DNA from: Juglans regia
Lineage: Eukaryota; Streptophyta; Magnoliopsida; Fagales; Juglandaceae
Assembly: GCF_001411555.2 (NCBI RefSeq)
Contig: NC_049909.1
Coordinates: 2,775,875 to 2,839,874, forward strand
Direction of reading: 5' to 3'
Length of the DNA stretch: 64,000 nucleotides
Position 1 is the stretch's first letter, and the number at the start of each line of letters is the position of its first letter. Shown piece by piece: positions 1 through 12,789 of this stretch. The notes beneath the pieces are model-generated. The model was not told where the DNA came from. It saw nothing but the letters and a program-made list of their open reading frames with translations, and did no database searches. The position numbers and the translations under genes are program-made.

Positions 1-375
1 AATTTCCTTTAGACAAAGAAACTCTCCTAAACAGAGAGCAGTGGGACCTTTCCGATGCTATACTACTTCCCAAACTCACCAGAGAAGTCATAGTTCCTTG
101 CATACTTCCTCCCACTAAGATTAGCATGGGTACGCCCCACCAGTCCCAAAACCAAACCTTTCAGTTCTCAGTAATTCCTCATTCTACGCTGTCTACGAAT
201 TCCAAGTCAATTAGCTAAGTTCCTACAATATGAATTACCGAAATTTTCAACAAAAAAAGGGACGAAATTTGAGCTTTTCAAGGAATAAAATTGCCCCCAA
301 TAATATCAATATATATACACGAAGAAAGGGAACCCTCCCAGAATTTACGACATATAGAAGAAGAATCAATCTTAC

Positions 376-505
376 CTCTCCACCAGAAATTTTGTGAGAG
401 AACAGAGAAGAAGCAACAGCGTTCTGGAATTCCTAAGGTTAGAAACAATCTCGCAAATGGGGAGAGAGAGTTGTGTGTGGGTGTATGGGTGAAAAGGAAG
501 TTTTA
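376..505 (-). other. possible 5' UTR exon of a host gene running off the left edge
   Basis: Read on the minus strand, this stretch is CT-rich and ends in a good splice donor (AGAG|GTAAG, junction at 376/375), followed by T-rich intron-like DNA towards position 1. There is no start codon with a long frame, so it would be a non-coding leader exon followed by a first intron. The upstream side (about 520-700) is a plausible promoter region but has no decisive TATA box. The gene body would lie outside the window. This is inference from one splice site and base composition; random sequence could give the same. Confidence 0.3.
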
Positions 506-907
506 AGAGTAAACGATATTAGTGGTTATGGATAGTATGGTAAGGGTGGGGACGGAAAAATCCAATTTTGGTAGGGAGAGACAGTACGTGTGGTCATTTC
601 TCTGCCTTCCAATTCCTTCATGTTGTATGTGATAAGGTTAGGGTGCCTTGTTTATGACATTATGTGGTGCTCTCCCTTCATTTCTTTTTTCTTTTTTCTT
701 CCTTTTCGTTTTTTTTCATAATTTGAGAAATTAAAATTAAAAAAAAAAAAAAACGGGTGCAACTGGCATTGGGTAAGTCCCCCCTCCTTGTTTTTTCTTT
801 TTTTTTAATAAGACCATTCAACTTCATTCATCAAACAGTTATCTAACTTTCGACCATTACAATGGGCAATATATATGGTATTATATATATGATGCTCTCC
901 CTTCATT

Positions 908-1058
908 CAACTTCGTTTGGATTCGAAGATGAGTTGAGATAGATTGTGAATAGTAGTGAGATGGGTTGTGAATAGTAGTGAGATTTATGAATTAAAGTTG
1001 TTGAATAGTAATAAATAGTAGTGAGATGAGTTGAGATGAACTGTAAATACAAACGAGC
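908..1058. mobile_element. degenerate Tourist-like MITE
   Basis: Starts with GTTTGGATTCGAAG and ends with a decayed inverted copy (TACAAACGAG). The interior carries repeated GAATAGTAGTGAGAT and GAGTTGAGATGA blocks. The same blocks in inverted order occur in the better-preserved copy at 27540-27731, which has a TAA duplication. No convincing duplication remains here. Confidence 0.55.
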
Positions 1059-2226
1059 ACAGAACACATTTCATCCAACTTTCGTGATCTATCCTCTAAC
1101 CGGATCATTCAAGTTGTTATCAAGCTGTCGTTACTATCTCCAGGTATTTTTAAGAACTTTCTATATAATCTTTCTTAATGAAACTCGACTTATTTAAACA
1201 AAATGTATTGAGATTTAAAGTAATAGTTAGGTCACCTTTTGCAATGCAGGTGGCACGAGCTAACAACAACCATGCAACACTTGTATGCGCGTTTCCAAAA
1301 GCACTCATCTCTTTTAAGAGGATTTGCAGCATGTCAAGCCCTCTTTTGTGTTTCCTCTAAGCTAGGGATGATCTCATTACGCACAGAGGGGGAGAGAGAG
1401 AGAGAGAGGATTTGATATGTGTGAAGGGGTTGAGATACCGTTGAATTAGGAGAGAAAGTATTGGTCTTAAAACTTTAGGATTTTGATTTTGTTTGTATAG
1501 GATTTGATCAATGTTTAGAGCTTTGTCAATGTTTAGTTAAGATTAGAAGTAGCCTCACCCCAAAAAGCAAGCCGTAATAGTATTTAACCTAAAAAAATGA
1601 TAGTTGTAATCGTGAGTATGCAAATATCGTATAATTATTTTGAAAAAAATAATAAATACAGGACCCACATAAAATAATAATAATTTTTTAATAATAGATT
1701 TCATTCTTTTTCAAAACGACTGTACGGTCTTTGTACATTCAATAACTATATGTAACATTACTCCTATAATATTGTTCACTTGAAAATTGTTTTTTTTTTT
1801 TCCGGGTTAAATTCTTGTATTGTTGGCAAATAGAAAAAAAAAAAAAAGAAAATTGTGTCCCTGAGGTTGTAGTTGTGAATGTTTGACTATTGGATGACAT
1901 GTTGTAGCTATTCTGTAGAACAATTCCGTGGTTTATAAATAAAAATAAATAAAAAATAAAAAAAACCATTAATGTGGTCAAAATGTCCGCTGCCTATGTA
2001 GATGTTGTAGTTGTATACTGTTTAACGTGTAATTTGTAATATCCGAATCTTATAGCTGCCGGACTTTAGCGTGCTTCTGATGCGAGGCATGGAAATCCAA
2101 TTCGAATAAAATAACTTCAAGGTCTGTAAACTTAAATTTGACAAAGTATTCTAATAGAAAAATTCTACAATACACATCATATATTACACATAATTTTTTA
2201 TTTTTTTTATTATTTTCTTTTACTAA
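1059..2226. other. intergenic, no gene seen
   Basis: AT-rich DNA with a short GA run near 1390-1408 and several A or T homopolymers. Open frames here are short and use mostly AT-rich codons; none resembles a protein I know. Confidence 0.5.
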
Positions 2227-2235
2227 ATGTGTGAT

Positions 2236-2638
2236 GGATAATGCTAGAGCCATCGATGGGACTCCCTCTCCCGCTAGACTCTAGCATATGTTTTTTTTAA
2301 TTCTTTTTTTTATATAAATTTTTTAACACTTTTAAATATTTTAAAAAATAAAAAAAAATCACAACATTATTAAAAAATATTTCATTAATCACAAATTAAA
2401 ATAAAAAGTAAAAAATAAATCTCAGCGGGAGCTCCCAACAAGAAGACTAATTTTTTTTTTTTTTTACTTTGTGATTAAGAAAATGTTTTTTAATGATATT
2501 TTAAATTTATTTTATTTTTTAAAAATATTTAAAAAGTGCTAAAAAATCTATGTAAAAAATAACTTAAAAAAAAAACACATGTTAGAGCCTAACGGGAGCT
2601 TCCAATGAGAGTCCCTAGTGGTGACTCGAGCATTATTC
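2236..2638. mobile_element. MULE-type foldback MITE, 403 bp
   Basis: The ends are inverted repeats: GGATAATGCTAGAGCCA on the left, and GAATAATGCTCGAGTCACC when the right end is read backwards. The pairing continues for much of the length, so the whole element can fold on itself. It is flanked on both sides by the identical 9-mer ATGTGTGAT (2227-2235 and 2639-2647). A 9-bp duplication with long inverted repeats is the pattern of Mutator-like non-autonomous elements. No coding capacity. Confidence 0.75.
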
Positions 2639-2714
2639 ATGTGTGATATATGGATAATGAGAAGAACGATTCAATTAATTTAAGAACAATAAAATAAAAT
2701 AAATATGATGTATT

Positions 2715-2990
2715 ATGCATAATGATGAATTACGCTTGCGGGAAATGATAGATGTCCCGCTCAAGGCTACTGTTGGTAGCTCCCGCTTTTTTTATTATTA
2801 TTTTTACTTAATGATTAAGAAAGTATTTTTTAAAAATATTATGATTTTTATATTTTTTAAAAAAATATTTAAAATTGTTAAAAAATACATATATGACAAA
2901 AAAAACACACACACACACACAATCCTAAGACTAGCAGTGGCTGCCAGCGAGAGCTGGGAGCGATGGCTGTAGAGCCATCCTAACGCTTGC
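2715..2990. mobile_element. MITE related to the 2236-2638 element
   Basis: Shares the core of the previous element (a T-rich stretch, GATTAAGAAAGTATTTTTTA, then A-rich runs) and a GGTAGCTCCCGC block near its left side, with a partial inverted match on the right. It includes a CA microsatellite near 2906-2921. Ends are eroded and I cannot name a target duplication. Confidence 0.4.
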
Positions 2991-3292
2991 ACATGCTCAG
3001 CCTTGCGATCTCGTCCTGCACATCAGCTTTCCACCCTTTCCACACACGTGTACATACACATATAATCCTTTTGACAATAGTTCCTTCACATAGCCCACGC
3101 GGTATCGCCCTGATCCTTTTATTTCAAATGTGTTATTTAATAATATATATATATATTTGAATAAATAAAAATTGGGCCTCAACCAAATATACTCATTTAA
3201 GTTCATGATTTAGACATTAAAAAATTGATAATATTTTATTTAAATTAGTGAATATATGCACAATCAAGTTATTATCAATTAAATTTTTTTTG

Positions 3293-3790
3293 TTCAGAGG
3301 CTTCGTATGGTACCACCATAATCTCATGGTATGTACATCCATCATCAGGTCAAACTGAGTTAGTTACATTTTTATCACTTTGTTATACCATTGTAATAAA
3401 CATATTAAGAGCAAAGTTGAAAACATATTTAGGTTGGATTTTTTCACTCGAGAGCATCCTATACCATTACCATAACCTCACGGTATGAATGCTCCATCCT
3501 CAAGCCAAATGGAGTTGGTCACATATTTGTCACTTTACTCTAGCAAAGTTGCAAACTTATCAAGGTTGAATTTTTTTTGCTTAGGGGTTTCTTATAGTAC
3601 TACCATAGCCTCATGATATTTATGTCTCACCCTTGACCCAAACGAAGTCAATTTGCCACATTACTCTATCGTTGTTGCAAACATATTGAGAGTAAAGTTG
3701 CAAACAAATTGATGTTTGATTTTTTTTTCTTGGGAGTTTCTTATAGTTCTATCATGACATCATCGTATGTATGCCGCCAAATGGATTCTA
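3293..3790. repeat. degenerate tandem repeat, four units of about 135-152 bp
   Basis: Four diverged units begin near 3293, 3445, 3580 and 3728. Each has a variant of TTCTTATAGTACTACCAT, then a phrase like CCTCATGGTATGTA, a CAAATGGAGT-type phrase, and GCAAAGTTGCAAAC with a T-run. Spacing of 152, 135 and 148 bases. No coding frame runs through it. Confidence 0.65.
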
Positions 3791-4187
3791 TGCCTTTTTA
3801 TTTAACTCAATTCATTCATGTATGTATCATATGACAACCTACATTTATACACAATTTAAACTTAGAATTTGTATAAAACTACCATTGACTTGAACCTCCT
3901 TCACTTGTACCCATTCCATTATCCAATCCAACCTCCATGCATTCCTTTGTCTTAATTTGAAGACCATAGCGTGTGACTCCTTGAGGTCAGCTTTCCAGCT
4001 CCTTACATCCTACTACACGGTCTTACACTCTAAAGTGAACCTCTATAATTTACTTTAGAAAAACACTAGAGACACAAACAAATCCCACAAACTGAGTGTG
4101 CCACGTCAGTCTCTTTTTCTTGTCTTTTCTTTTTTCCCTTTCTTTCACTCCCCCCCACCCATTCAGTTCCCAAAGAGAGAGCATGAG

Positions 4188-4190
<3 letters not shown>

Positions 4191-4218
<28 letters not shown>

Positions 4219-4219
4219 T
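4191..4219. repeat. GA microsatellite
   Basis: About 14 GA dinucleotides. The surrounding 3800-5092 is otherwise unremarkable: no gene recognised, some CT- and CA-rich low-complexity DNA. Confidence 0.8.
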
Positions 4220-5102
4220 CACTCACTTGCCGATGAGGGGCGACGATGACGATGTCCCTCATCTTGCCAAAAGATTGTGAGAGAGAGATGAGAGAGTGAC
4301 GTTGGTGAAGGGCGAGGAAGATGGTTGGGTTGCAATGAGGGGCGACGTTGGTGAGGGGATGTGGACGTTGTCACTATGCCACATCAGTTTGTAAGTTTGT
4401 AGAATCCATTTGCCTCTAATAGCCCTCTTCACTTTAAAGTCCAAGGAACTATTCCTATCAACTCCATCATTCCTTTCCAATCCATCATTCCATTTCATAC
4501 ACCCACCAATTTACACAATCCCAATTTAATCAATGCATGCATCCCTTCCTCTATTCATGTGCCATCCAACCCAACACTTCAACATAGCACATTACCAGAT
4601 TTTATTCATTTTCACAATTCAATCCAATAAAAAGCATAAGATACAATTTCAAACTCTAATGCTTAACCATTGTACATTCATGCATAAAAACAACCTCTAT
4701 ATCATTTATAGCAAATTTGTCCAATCAAACTACAACTATTTTATGTATTCAATACATAATCATGCATACATATCCTCATTTTGTCCCTTTAACCTCCATT
4801 CATGACATCCTTTAAAGGAATAGAAGTTACAAAATGCATAGCATGCAGCTGTTGTTCATGGTAATTCTTCATTATGTAGTGGCATGAGAGGGGCTACAAG
4901 CGAGGTGTTTGATGAAGCTATGAGGATCATTTGCAGTGACCCATTTAACTCCTTTTGCTCCTATATATTTTATCTTAACTGCCTACGCAAAAAATTTATT
5001 TTTATCCATTAAAGCTCATTAGTGTAATTATATTCGACATGGTAGTGATAGATGGGTTGATTGTGTGGAGATAATATACATATATATATATACTAGGTAA
5101 AA

Positions 5103-5124
5103 GCAACGTGCAATGCACGTTTGC
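5103..5124 (-). terminator. Helitron 3' hairpin
   Basis: A 10/11-base palindrome seven bases inside the CTAG terminus. In Helitrons this structure marks the 3' end for strand transfer; when it is bypassed, flanking DNA can be picked up. Confidence 0.8.
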
Positions 5125-5327
5125 TTAGTTTATATTTTAATTTTTTTAAGAATTATTTTTTTATTAATAAGGACATATTTTTTTATTTAATTAAATAACG
5201 GTGTAATGTTTATTTGGTATAAATTAACATCACAAATAAATGAAGAGCATTAATAGAAACTATATCATAGTCTTGTAAATAAACGTCGTCCATAGTCTTA
5301 TGAAAGTTATTTAAGATAATTTTGATT

Positions 5328-7398
5328 CTAAGATGATGATCCATCATTTCTCTCATCTTCCATTGCCTCGATAGAGAGAACATTAAAATGCTTATGTCTT
5401 TTCTCATTCAGTTTCTCTGGATCTGCATAAACTTGAATCTTCCATATTTTTGTTGATAATTTGTCTGCAACGCTTTTTATATATGGTTGATGTTCCTACA
5501 AAAAAAAAAAAAAATTAATAGCTTTACATAATTAATTAAAGCCTAATTTTATTTTTAATTTACTCATTATAATCAAACTCAATTTTTGAATAAAAATTTT
5601 AAAAGATACCTCTCCAGAATTCTCCATCAATTCAATTGCTGAACAACCAAATGCCTCTTCTGCTACTTCACCAAACATAATAGCAGCTATCTTTCCAGTA
5701 TTATCGTCCAGTTCAACATATGCCCTAGCACTTTAAATGCATTGAATATATTAATATTAATTTAAATTTGAATATTTTTCAATTCTAAATTAAATTAGAT
5801 ATCGATTGTAAATTTAAATTGTAAGATACATACCGTGGTTTGCAGACTCCTTGATTTTTGCAATACATACAAACGAAGCTTTCATTATATTTATATCCAG
5901 TTCCTTTATTACAGCCAACACATGACATGTAATAAAAGATTTGGTCCAAGTCAATCACTTTTATCTTGGCCTCTATCCAGATTTTGAGTTTCTACATTAA
6001 ATCATAATCAATTTTTAGAATGAATGTTTGTGTAAATATTTGAATTTATTACTAATAAAATAATATTTACCTCCATGGGTTGCAGACCCTTAATCAACTC
6101 TGCAATATCGCAGTTCTTCACAATTTCTCGGATACCAACAGATGACAGAGGGGCAGATGGGTATGTTAGGTTTCTTGCAATGATACTTTTGATGATCAAA
6201 TCATTATCATCCGCCCTTAAAGTACAGGAATGAAGAATAATATAAGGAAATGAAATATGTAGATAAATTACATAAATCGCATAATTAACTATAATATAAA
6301 TGCACTAATATGTAATATTTATTTTTTGAGAATTACCATTTCTTCATTGTAGCTGCCTCAGGAAGAATGGGATTGATTGTAAAGGTACTTGACGGACGTG
6401 ATGACAGAGACAATCCTTTGTTGCAATTGAGATAAATATTAATGTAGACATATATAATACGGAAAAATAACTAAGCTTCTTAATTATTATAAATACCGTT
6501 TCTTGATCGAACAGATATTTTTGTTCCAAGTATTATTGGTTTATCTTCAATAATTTCTGATATTTTCTGGCATTCGTCTTGGACAAATTTACCCCACATA
6601 GTCAAACATATAGGGTTCAAGCTACAAAATTGAAATAATTAAAAGAATTAATAGAATTTATCAAAATTAATATTGGAATTCAAATTTAAAAGAAATGCGA
6701 AGTTATAAGAATTTGTTACCTTTCATCAATGACATATATCTCTTGGATAGTTGTTGGTCCATATGCTGTCATTACTTCTTTAATTGGCTTAATTTTGATC
6801 GCAACAGCTAAAATATCTAAATATTCAAATAGAAATGTTAATTTATTGAATATTATTTATAATAAAATTAAAATTAAATTACCTATTTCTCCAATCGTCT
6901 CTTTGTAGGCGTCTATGTCCTTAAATGAGACGATCTCATATTTTGGTGTCTCTATTTGCTCCTCATTTTGTGGAACATCTTCTATTATTGTCCTTGAGTT
7001 CAAGGTCCATTGATAGTGATATTCTCCAATTTTGTACCTCGGATCAACTGGTTTGACATATGCATTGCTGATATAATATGACTGGAAAATATTTAAAGTG
7101 TCTTCCCTGTGGTCAATATCAGCTCCAAACATTGCTGCCTGTACACGATTTCCCTGGAATAACAATAAAAATAAATATGAGTTAATATCATTCCAATTGC
7201 TATTACAAATGTAATTAGTATTTTTGTTATTAAAAAAAATAAATATTATACCTCTTCATCAAATAATGTCAAATTTTGGTACTTCACATTTGTACGTTGG
7301 CTTATTCGTTTGGGCGACTTCTCCGCAACGATCATCTTAATTTTCCAGTTTCTTGTATTTGGAGTGATATCCTTTATTGATGTATACACCGTCCGCAT
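5328..7398 (-). pseudogene. Helitron RPA-like single-strand DNA-binding gene, nine exons, one frameshift
   Basis: Plant Helitrons often carry a replication protein A large-subunit-like gene next to Rep/helicase. I can trace nine exons with GT/AG borders: 7398-7252, 7153-6883, 6807-6720, 6621-6497, 6416-6337, 6215-6071, 5991-5834, 5730-5610, 5495-5328 (stop TAG). The product would be about 433 residues of OB-fold type. The second exon holds the phrases VQAAMFGADI and YYISNAYVKP. The seventh holds a four-cysteine zinc-ribbon pattern (C-x2-C, then C-x2-C), as in the RPA70 C-terminal domain. The exon phases agree throughout except in exon 5. There an extra T near 6359-6361 (ATTCTTCCTTGAGG) shifts the frame to an immediate TGA, after which the expected frame resumes. 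The gene is therefore broken, or this is a sequence error. The start codon lies 190 bases downstream of the Rep stop on the same strand. Confidence 0.75.
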
Positions 7399-7587
7399 TT
7401 TCTCCCCTTTTTAGATACAAAAATTTCAAATGCATAAGTATAACAAGTGTTGATTTAAATTCATGATCTACCAGAGCAATTGACGAAGGCATTTAATTAA
7501 ATGATTCAATATTAGTGATATAGAGATTAATATTATAATAGACAGTAAATCGGAACTATACAATTAAATCTAGTTACCTGTATAACA

Positions 7588-10500
7588 TTAATTTGAACAT
7601 GATAATGTTAGTAATTCCGTGAACACAATATTTTTTGTGTAGTTATTTTCACGTTGTTCAGTGGACACTGGTCGTATTAGAATCCTCACTGTAGATGCTG
7701 TCTTGGCCCTTGATAAAGCCACATATAATTGACCATGTGAAAAAACTGGTTGAGGTAAATAAATCCCAACATAATCCAATGTCTGCCCTTGTGACTTATT
7801 TATAGTCATTGCAAAACTTAATCTTATAGGGAACTGAGTTCGTTTAAATGGGAAACCACTATTTTCATCAACATTTGGTAAGAATGGTATCCTTGGAATG
7901 AACACCCTTTTTCCGATATGATGTCCAACTGCAATTTCTGCATCTATGATATTTCGATCAAAAGATCGACAAATTAAACGGGTTCCATTGCATAAACCTT
8001 CTGAAGGATTAATGTTTCTAAGCAGCATGATGGGACAGTTTTTCTTGAGTAATAATTCATGAGGTGGAAGTCCATTTGGGGTTAGAGTATTTAAGAAATC
8101 TTCCATAACTGATTGTTCTGATGCATCTATTGTCTCATCAAAACTGTAATATCGATGAACTTCACCTGGAAACCTATCAATCAACAATGCATTTATTTCA
8201 TCAACAGAACCATTCTTTGGTGTTAATATGGCCCGATTCATCATAGTTGAAATATTTGCTGAATATTCTTGAATATTGTGGAAAACATCTTCTATTAAAT
8301 GGTCTAAAGAAGTGTTGTCATCTTCATAGGGAACAAGCATCCCATTCGGGATTTTTATCGTTTCATCAATTGTGTTCGGCGGCATTCCATTGCCTACTTC
8401 TAACACATAATCTGAAAAAACTGGATCAAATCTTGCTCGCATATTTTCAGTTAAGTGGAACTTGGTCAATGTAGGCCACAAATACGAATAAACCAAACTG
8501 GAAGTAACCTGTTCTTGTCTTGTTCCTTTGCGAACCACTGGTAAAACCTGTCGAAAATCTCCGCCGAAAACAACAACCTTTCCACCGAATGTTACATCCG
8601 AATTATTGATGTCTCGTAGCATTTTATCTAATGCTTCGATGTGTTGTTTTCTTGTCATTGGAGCCTCATCCCATATTATTAGTTTTGCTGAACGAAGTAG
8701 GTTTGCCAATGCACTTTGTTTGCTGACACAACACGTGCTTTTTTTGTCAGTATCAAGTGGAAGCTTGAAACGTGAGTGTGCCGTTCGACCTCCCGGAAGA
8801 ATAGATGCGGCAACACCTGATGAAGCAGTTGCAAGTGCTACCAATTTTCTTGATCGTACTGTTGCGAGAAGTGCTTTGTATAAGAATGTTTTCCCTGTAC
8901 CACCCGGTCCATCTACAAAGAATGCAGCATTTTGGTTTGCAAATACTTTTTCCAACACTGCATTATAGACATGTTTTTGTTCACTGTTAAGAGATTCTGA
9001 TGCGGCAATATCTTCTTCTGGAATTTCAACAGCCAATTCATCATCGATTTCTCTAGACTGAAATTCTTCTTCATCAAAACAGATGTCATCATCAAGTAGA
9101 TTGTAGGAATTAATATCTTTGCCCATTGATTCGATTGTGAAGGAGATTGACCTCAATACTTTGGTTCTTACATTTGATATAGAATTTTCTGTTGATTTGA
9201 AATCAACTGACATGTCTTGCTCGAAACGTTCCCATAGTTCCCTGGGATTGGTTGGATTACAATAAACCAATATTGTTGCAAATAATCGTCTAAAACTGGA
9301 GGGCATTTGATACAGAGATGCTTCTTGTAAACAATCTTCTAAGCTACTATCTCTTTGTAGCAAACCATGCATTGTTGCTGCTTCGCGAAATGTTGGGGAC
9401 ACAACACCATCAACTGTTCTAAGATCTTCAAAGGACAAAAGTCCTCTTATATGGTTTAGTAATATCCGCAGATAATATCTCTCGCCTTCAAATGGATTTA
9501 CTGTAACAATACGACCTATAACAGTTTTCTTTTTCCGAGGAGTCCACTCTTTGTATTGTTGGTTCCAAACATAATATTCCGGAAATTCTTTATACAGTAA
9601 TCTCTTTGCATTATCATCTACTCGATTTAATGTAAAAAATTCTGTTAACATCGATTTTCTGGAACGATCTAAACTGACAACGTTAATTAGATCTTCATTT
9701 GCTCGGAAAGTCACTGGGTGTTGATCTTCTAGATGTAAATGTAAACTATACACTGCAGGATACATTTCATTAATAACAAACCCATATATTCTCCACATAG
9801 CTTCGGGGGGAGTAATCCATCGAGCCGATTGGAATTGTTGGATTTCATCAACTTGTTGATTGTTTTGTTCAGATACCAGGTTGAAAGCAACACGATCATG
9901 CCCTTTATAAATGTACTTATAAAGATATTTAACTGCTTGTATTGTAGAACAAATCTCAACATTGATATGACAGTCAAATGTTGCAAGCAGATATGGATTA
10001 TATGGCACAACCCAACGATTGTCTAAATTTTTGCCTCTAACTTTGACAGTTATTCCATCGTTCTTACGTCTATATATTGGGAATGAATCATTTCCAACAG
10101 TCGTAGCAGATGCATAATTCTTTGGATAATTACTTTTGCAACAACCATTTCTTTTCATGCAAACATTTGATGGGTTCAAGGCTCCACATGGTCCATGCAT
10201 CATATGCTTGACAACAACGTTATGCAAGTACATGTTTGTATTTTTATCAGGTATCTCTGCTGATACGATCTCATCAAAAGATTCAGGCGCATAGACTTTC
10301 CAATCATTCTGTAAGATAATTAAAAAATGCGCATGTGGAAGACCTCTTTTTTGGTGCTCGATAACGTAGACATATGCTGAGACTTTACCAAAAATATGCT
10401 TCTTGAATAATTGATCCTTTAATTCTTCTAATTTTGAATGGAAGACCCGAGCAACCAAGTCAGGTCGATTCTGACTCTCCTCATGCGGACTTAATTCATT

Positions 10501-12558
10501 TGTAATTTCTTGCCAGTTTGGATTGCACGTCATTGTTAAGAAAATGTCTGGTTTGCCATATCGTTGAACTAAAGCCATTGCTTCCATATATCTTTTCCTC
10601 ATATCTCTTGGACCTCCAATAAATGACGAAGGCAGTATAATCCGTTTCCCAACATTAGAAGCGTTTGTTTCCCCAAGCGTAATGGTATCAACAATACCTT
10701 GATATACCTCTGATCGGATATGTTGTTGGTTATTTCTAAAATAATCTAATCTTGACGTCTCGATTTTGACATACATATCTACTACAAATTGTTGCAGTAG
10801 TCGACCAGAAAGTAGTAAAATTGATTTGACATTTTCTCTTATTTGCAATTTGTAACAATAATATTCACGACAAGAAACAATCGGATCCTTCCTTTCTCTG
10901 TTTAATGCTGCAAAAGTAAAATGTGAATGGAATGTTATTAAATTGGTCGTAGATGCTAAATTAAATTTTTGAATATTAATATCGCAATCTAACCTCGTTG
11001 TTCTCTTGCAAGTAATTCATCTGCAGTTCCTGATTGTTGAGGATTTATTGATCGGCTTGTTTCGTTATGTGTAGATCTTCTTCCTCTACTTACCCTTTCA
11101 ATTCCTTGATGCCAACCAATTTCACCAAAAGGAAATAATAATGGATATTGCAGCGGATCATAACATCCAAAATAGTACTGAACTATATGACTTCCACCAG
11201 AATGGTTAAAGACAAAAATATCGCGTCCTCTTAGTTGACCTCCATCATCATTTTCTACCCATATTGCTGCAACTTGTGAAGATGTAGGGGCATTAAATAC
11301 ACGTTGATCTAGGCCAGCATCTGATCTTATGCGGATTTTTTTATTTTCTAAATCTGGCAAATCACCAAGAGAATGGAAAAAAATGGAATATGGATTGATG
11401 CGAAGAATATCGATGAGTTGAGCTATAATTGATGGATCCATTCTATTTGAATCAGAAATGCGATTTTCTAATTCATGCTCTGTATCATAGAAATACAACT
11501 GGAGATAAGAAGGACAACCATTTGAAGGAAGCAAATCGTTGATGTAGTGATAGATCTGTCCCTGAGTTCTGAAAGTATAAATTCCTCTATTTCTCCTACA
11601 TAGATCTTTATCAAATTTCACTCCGAATGATGTAAAAGCGAACTTGTTGTTATAAGTTCGAATGTAAGTCCTAAAATGTGTAGATTCATCCGTGTTGGAG
11701 GTGAACAATGCATAAAGCTGATCAGGAACATCATTTGTGGCTAAATAAATTTTCCCATCAGCACAGCAAAAGCCAGTTGTTTCATGACAGAATCGCTTTG
11801 CTTTACAGTGTATGCAGCTGGGTACTAATGGTAGAGAATACGCTTCAGATGGCACTACTTTCAACAATTGTCTCAATCCAGTAGAACCGTGATGCGACTG
11901 ACCATAGCTTGACTCCTCTCGAACAACATATGGATCCTATTTGTATAATATTTTTCGAAATCTTAGAGAAAAATAACAGAATGATGGGTGAAAAAGAAAT
12001 TTAGAGAAATTATTAGAGGAGAACCTGCTGGATAAAGAGTTGATTAGAAGATTCAGAGACATTGGTTATAGATGAATGTGTCTCTGAATTAATGACACAT
12101 ACATCAACACCATGAAGAACACATGGTTCACGAGACGAATCATCTTCAGTGATATCAATATGAATATCAGAATTTCGTTGTCTCTTTGATACTCTTTGAA
12201 CAAGACTAAAGTCTTCAATGTTGTCTGTATATTGGACGTCATTGTTTGAATATCGAGCAATTGACGTAGTCGTTTGATCACCAACAGATCTATTAGAATC
12301 ATCATCACCAAATGATGTCGAATCATTAATACGAATCGAGTTGCTTCTATATGCTCTTTGTTTAGCATATCTTTCTCTTTGCTTTCTACGAATCTCCTCC
12401 TTCTTCTCTTCTGGTAAATCTTTATACAAGATTCTTTTTGCAGGTTGTTTTCCATGATCTTCAAGAAATTGTTTATAGATTTAAATTTGACACAAATTTA
12501 TATTTTTGTTGTTAAATTTTTTAAAATAAATTATTGACAGAATCTTACCATTTCTCAT
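7588..12558 (-). CDS. Helitron Rep/PIF1 helicase, 1,568 residues, four exons
   Basis: This is the transposition enzyme: an HUH endonuclease that nicks and rejoins DNA, fused to a superfamily 1 PIF1 helicase. Proposed exons are 12558-12549 (ATG AGA AAT G), 12458-12025, 11936-10994 and 10907-7588; all have GT/AG borders and matching phases. The N-terminal 148 residues are charged and low in complexity. Next comes a cysteine-rich patch (CIHC...CC, residues about 189-206). The Rep domain shows TMTCNPNW (about 587-594), the HUH motif in LPHAHF (about 654-656) and the two-tyrosine motif YLYKYIYKGHDR (about 790). The helicase shows Walker A GPGGTGKT (about 1128), Walker B IIWDEAP, GGDFRQVLPV, INKSQGQTLD and YVALSRAK. 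No stop or frameshift interrupts it, and the length suits plant Helitron Rep/helicases. The first tiny exon is the least certain part; the rest is firm. Confidence 0.9.
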
Positions 12559-12789
12559 TATGTTAATGAAGAAAATGATTGTTTCAACTGTTGGATACTG
12601 TTCTACACAAGCAAGATGAAATAAAGAAATAACTATTATTTCTAATGCTCAATTACATAAATAATTAAATAACAAAATACTATGAAACTGGAATCTAACA
12701 AACACATATTTCAATATTACATATAAAAAATTAAATAAATAATCAAATGATTAAATACTATGGAACAGAAATCTAAAACAAACATTATA

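Noticed and set aside
8528..8968. 146-codon plus-strand open frame
   Set aside because: It is the mirror frame of the helicase gene; no motif and no independent support.
7588..10848. Treating the long minus-strand frame as a complete single-exon gene
   Set aside because: Its first codon is not ATG, and upstream exons with matching splice phases supply the missing N-terminus, including the cysteine-rich region.
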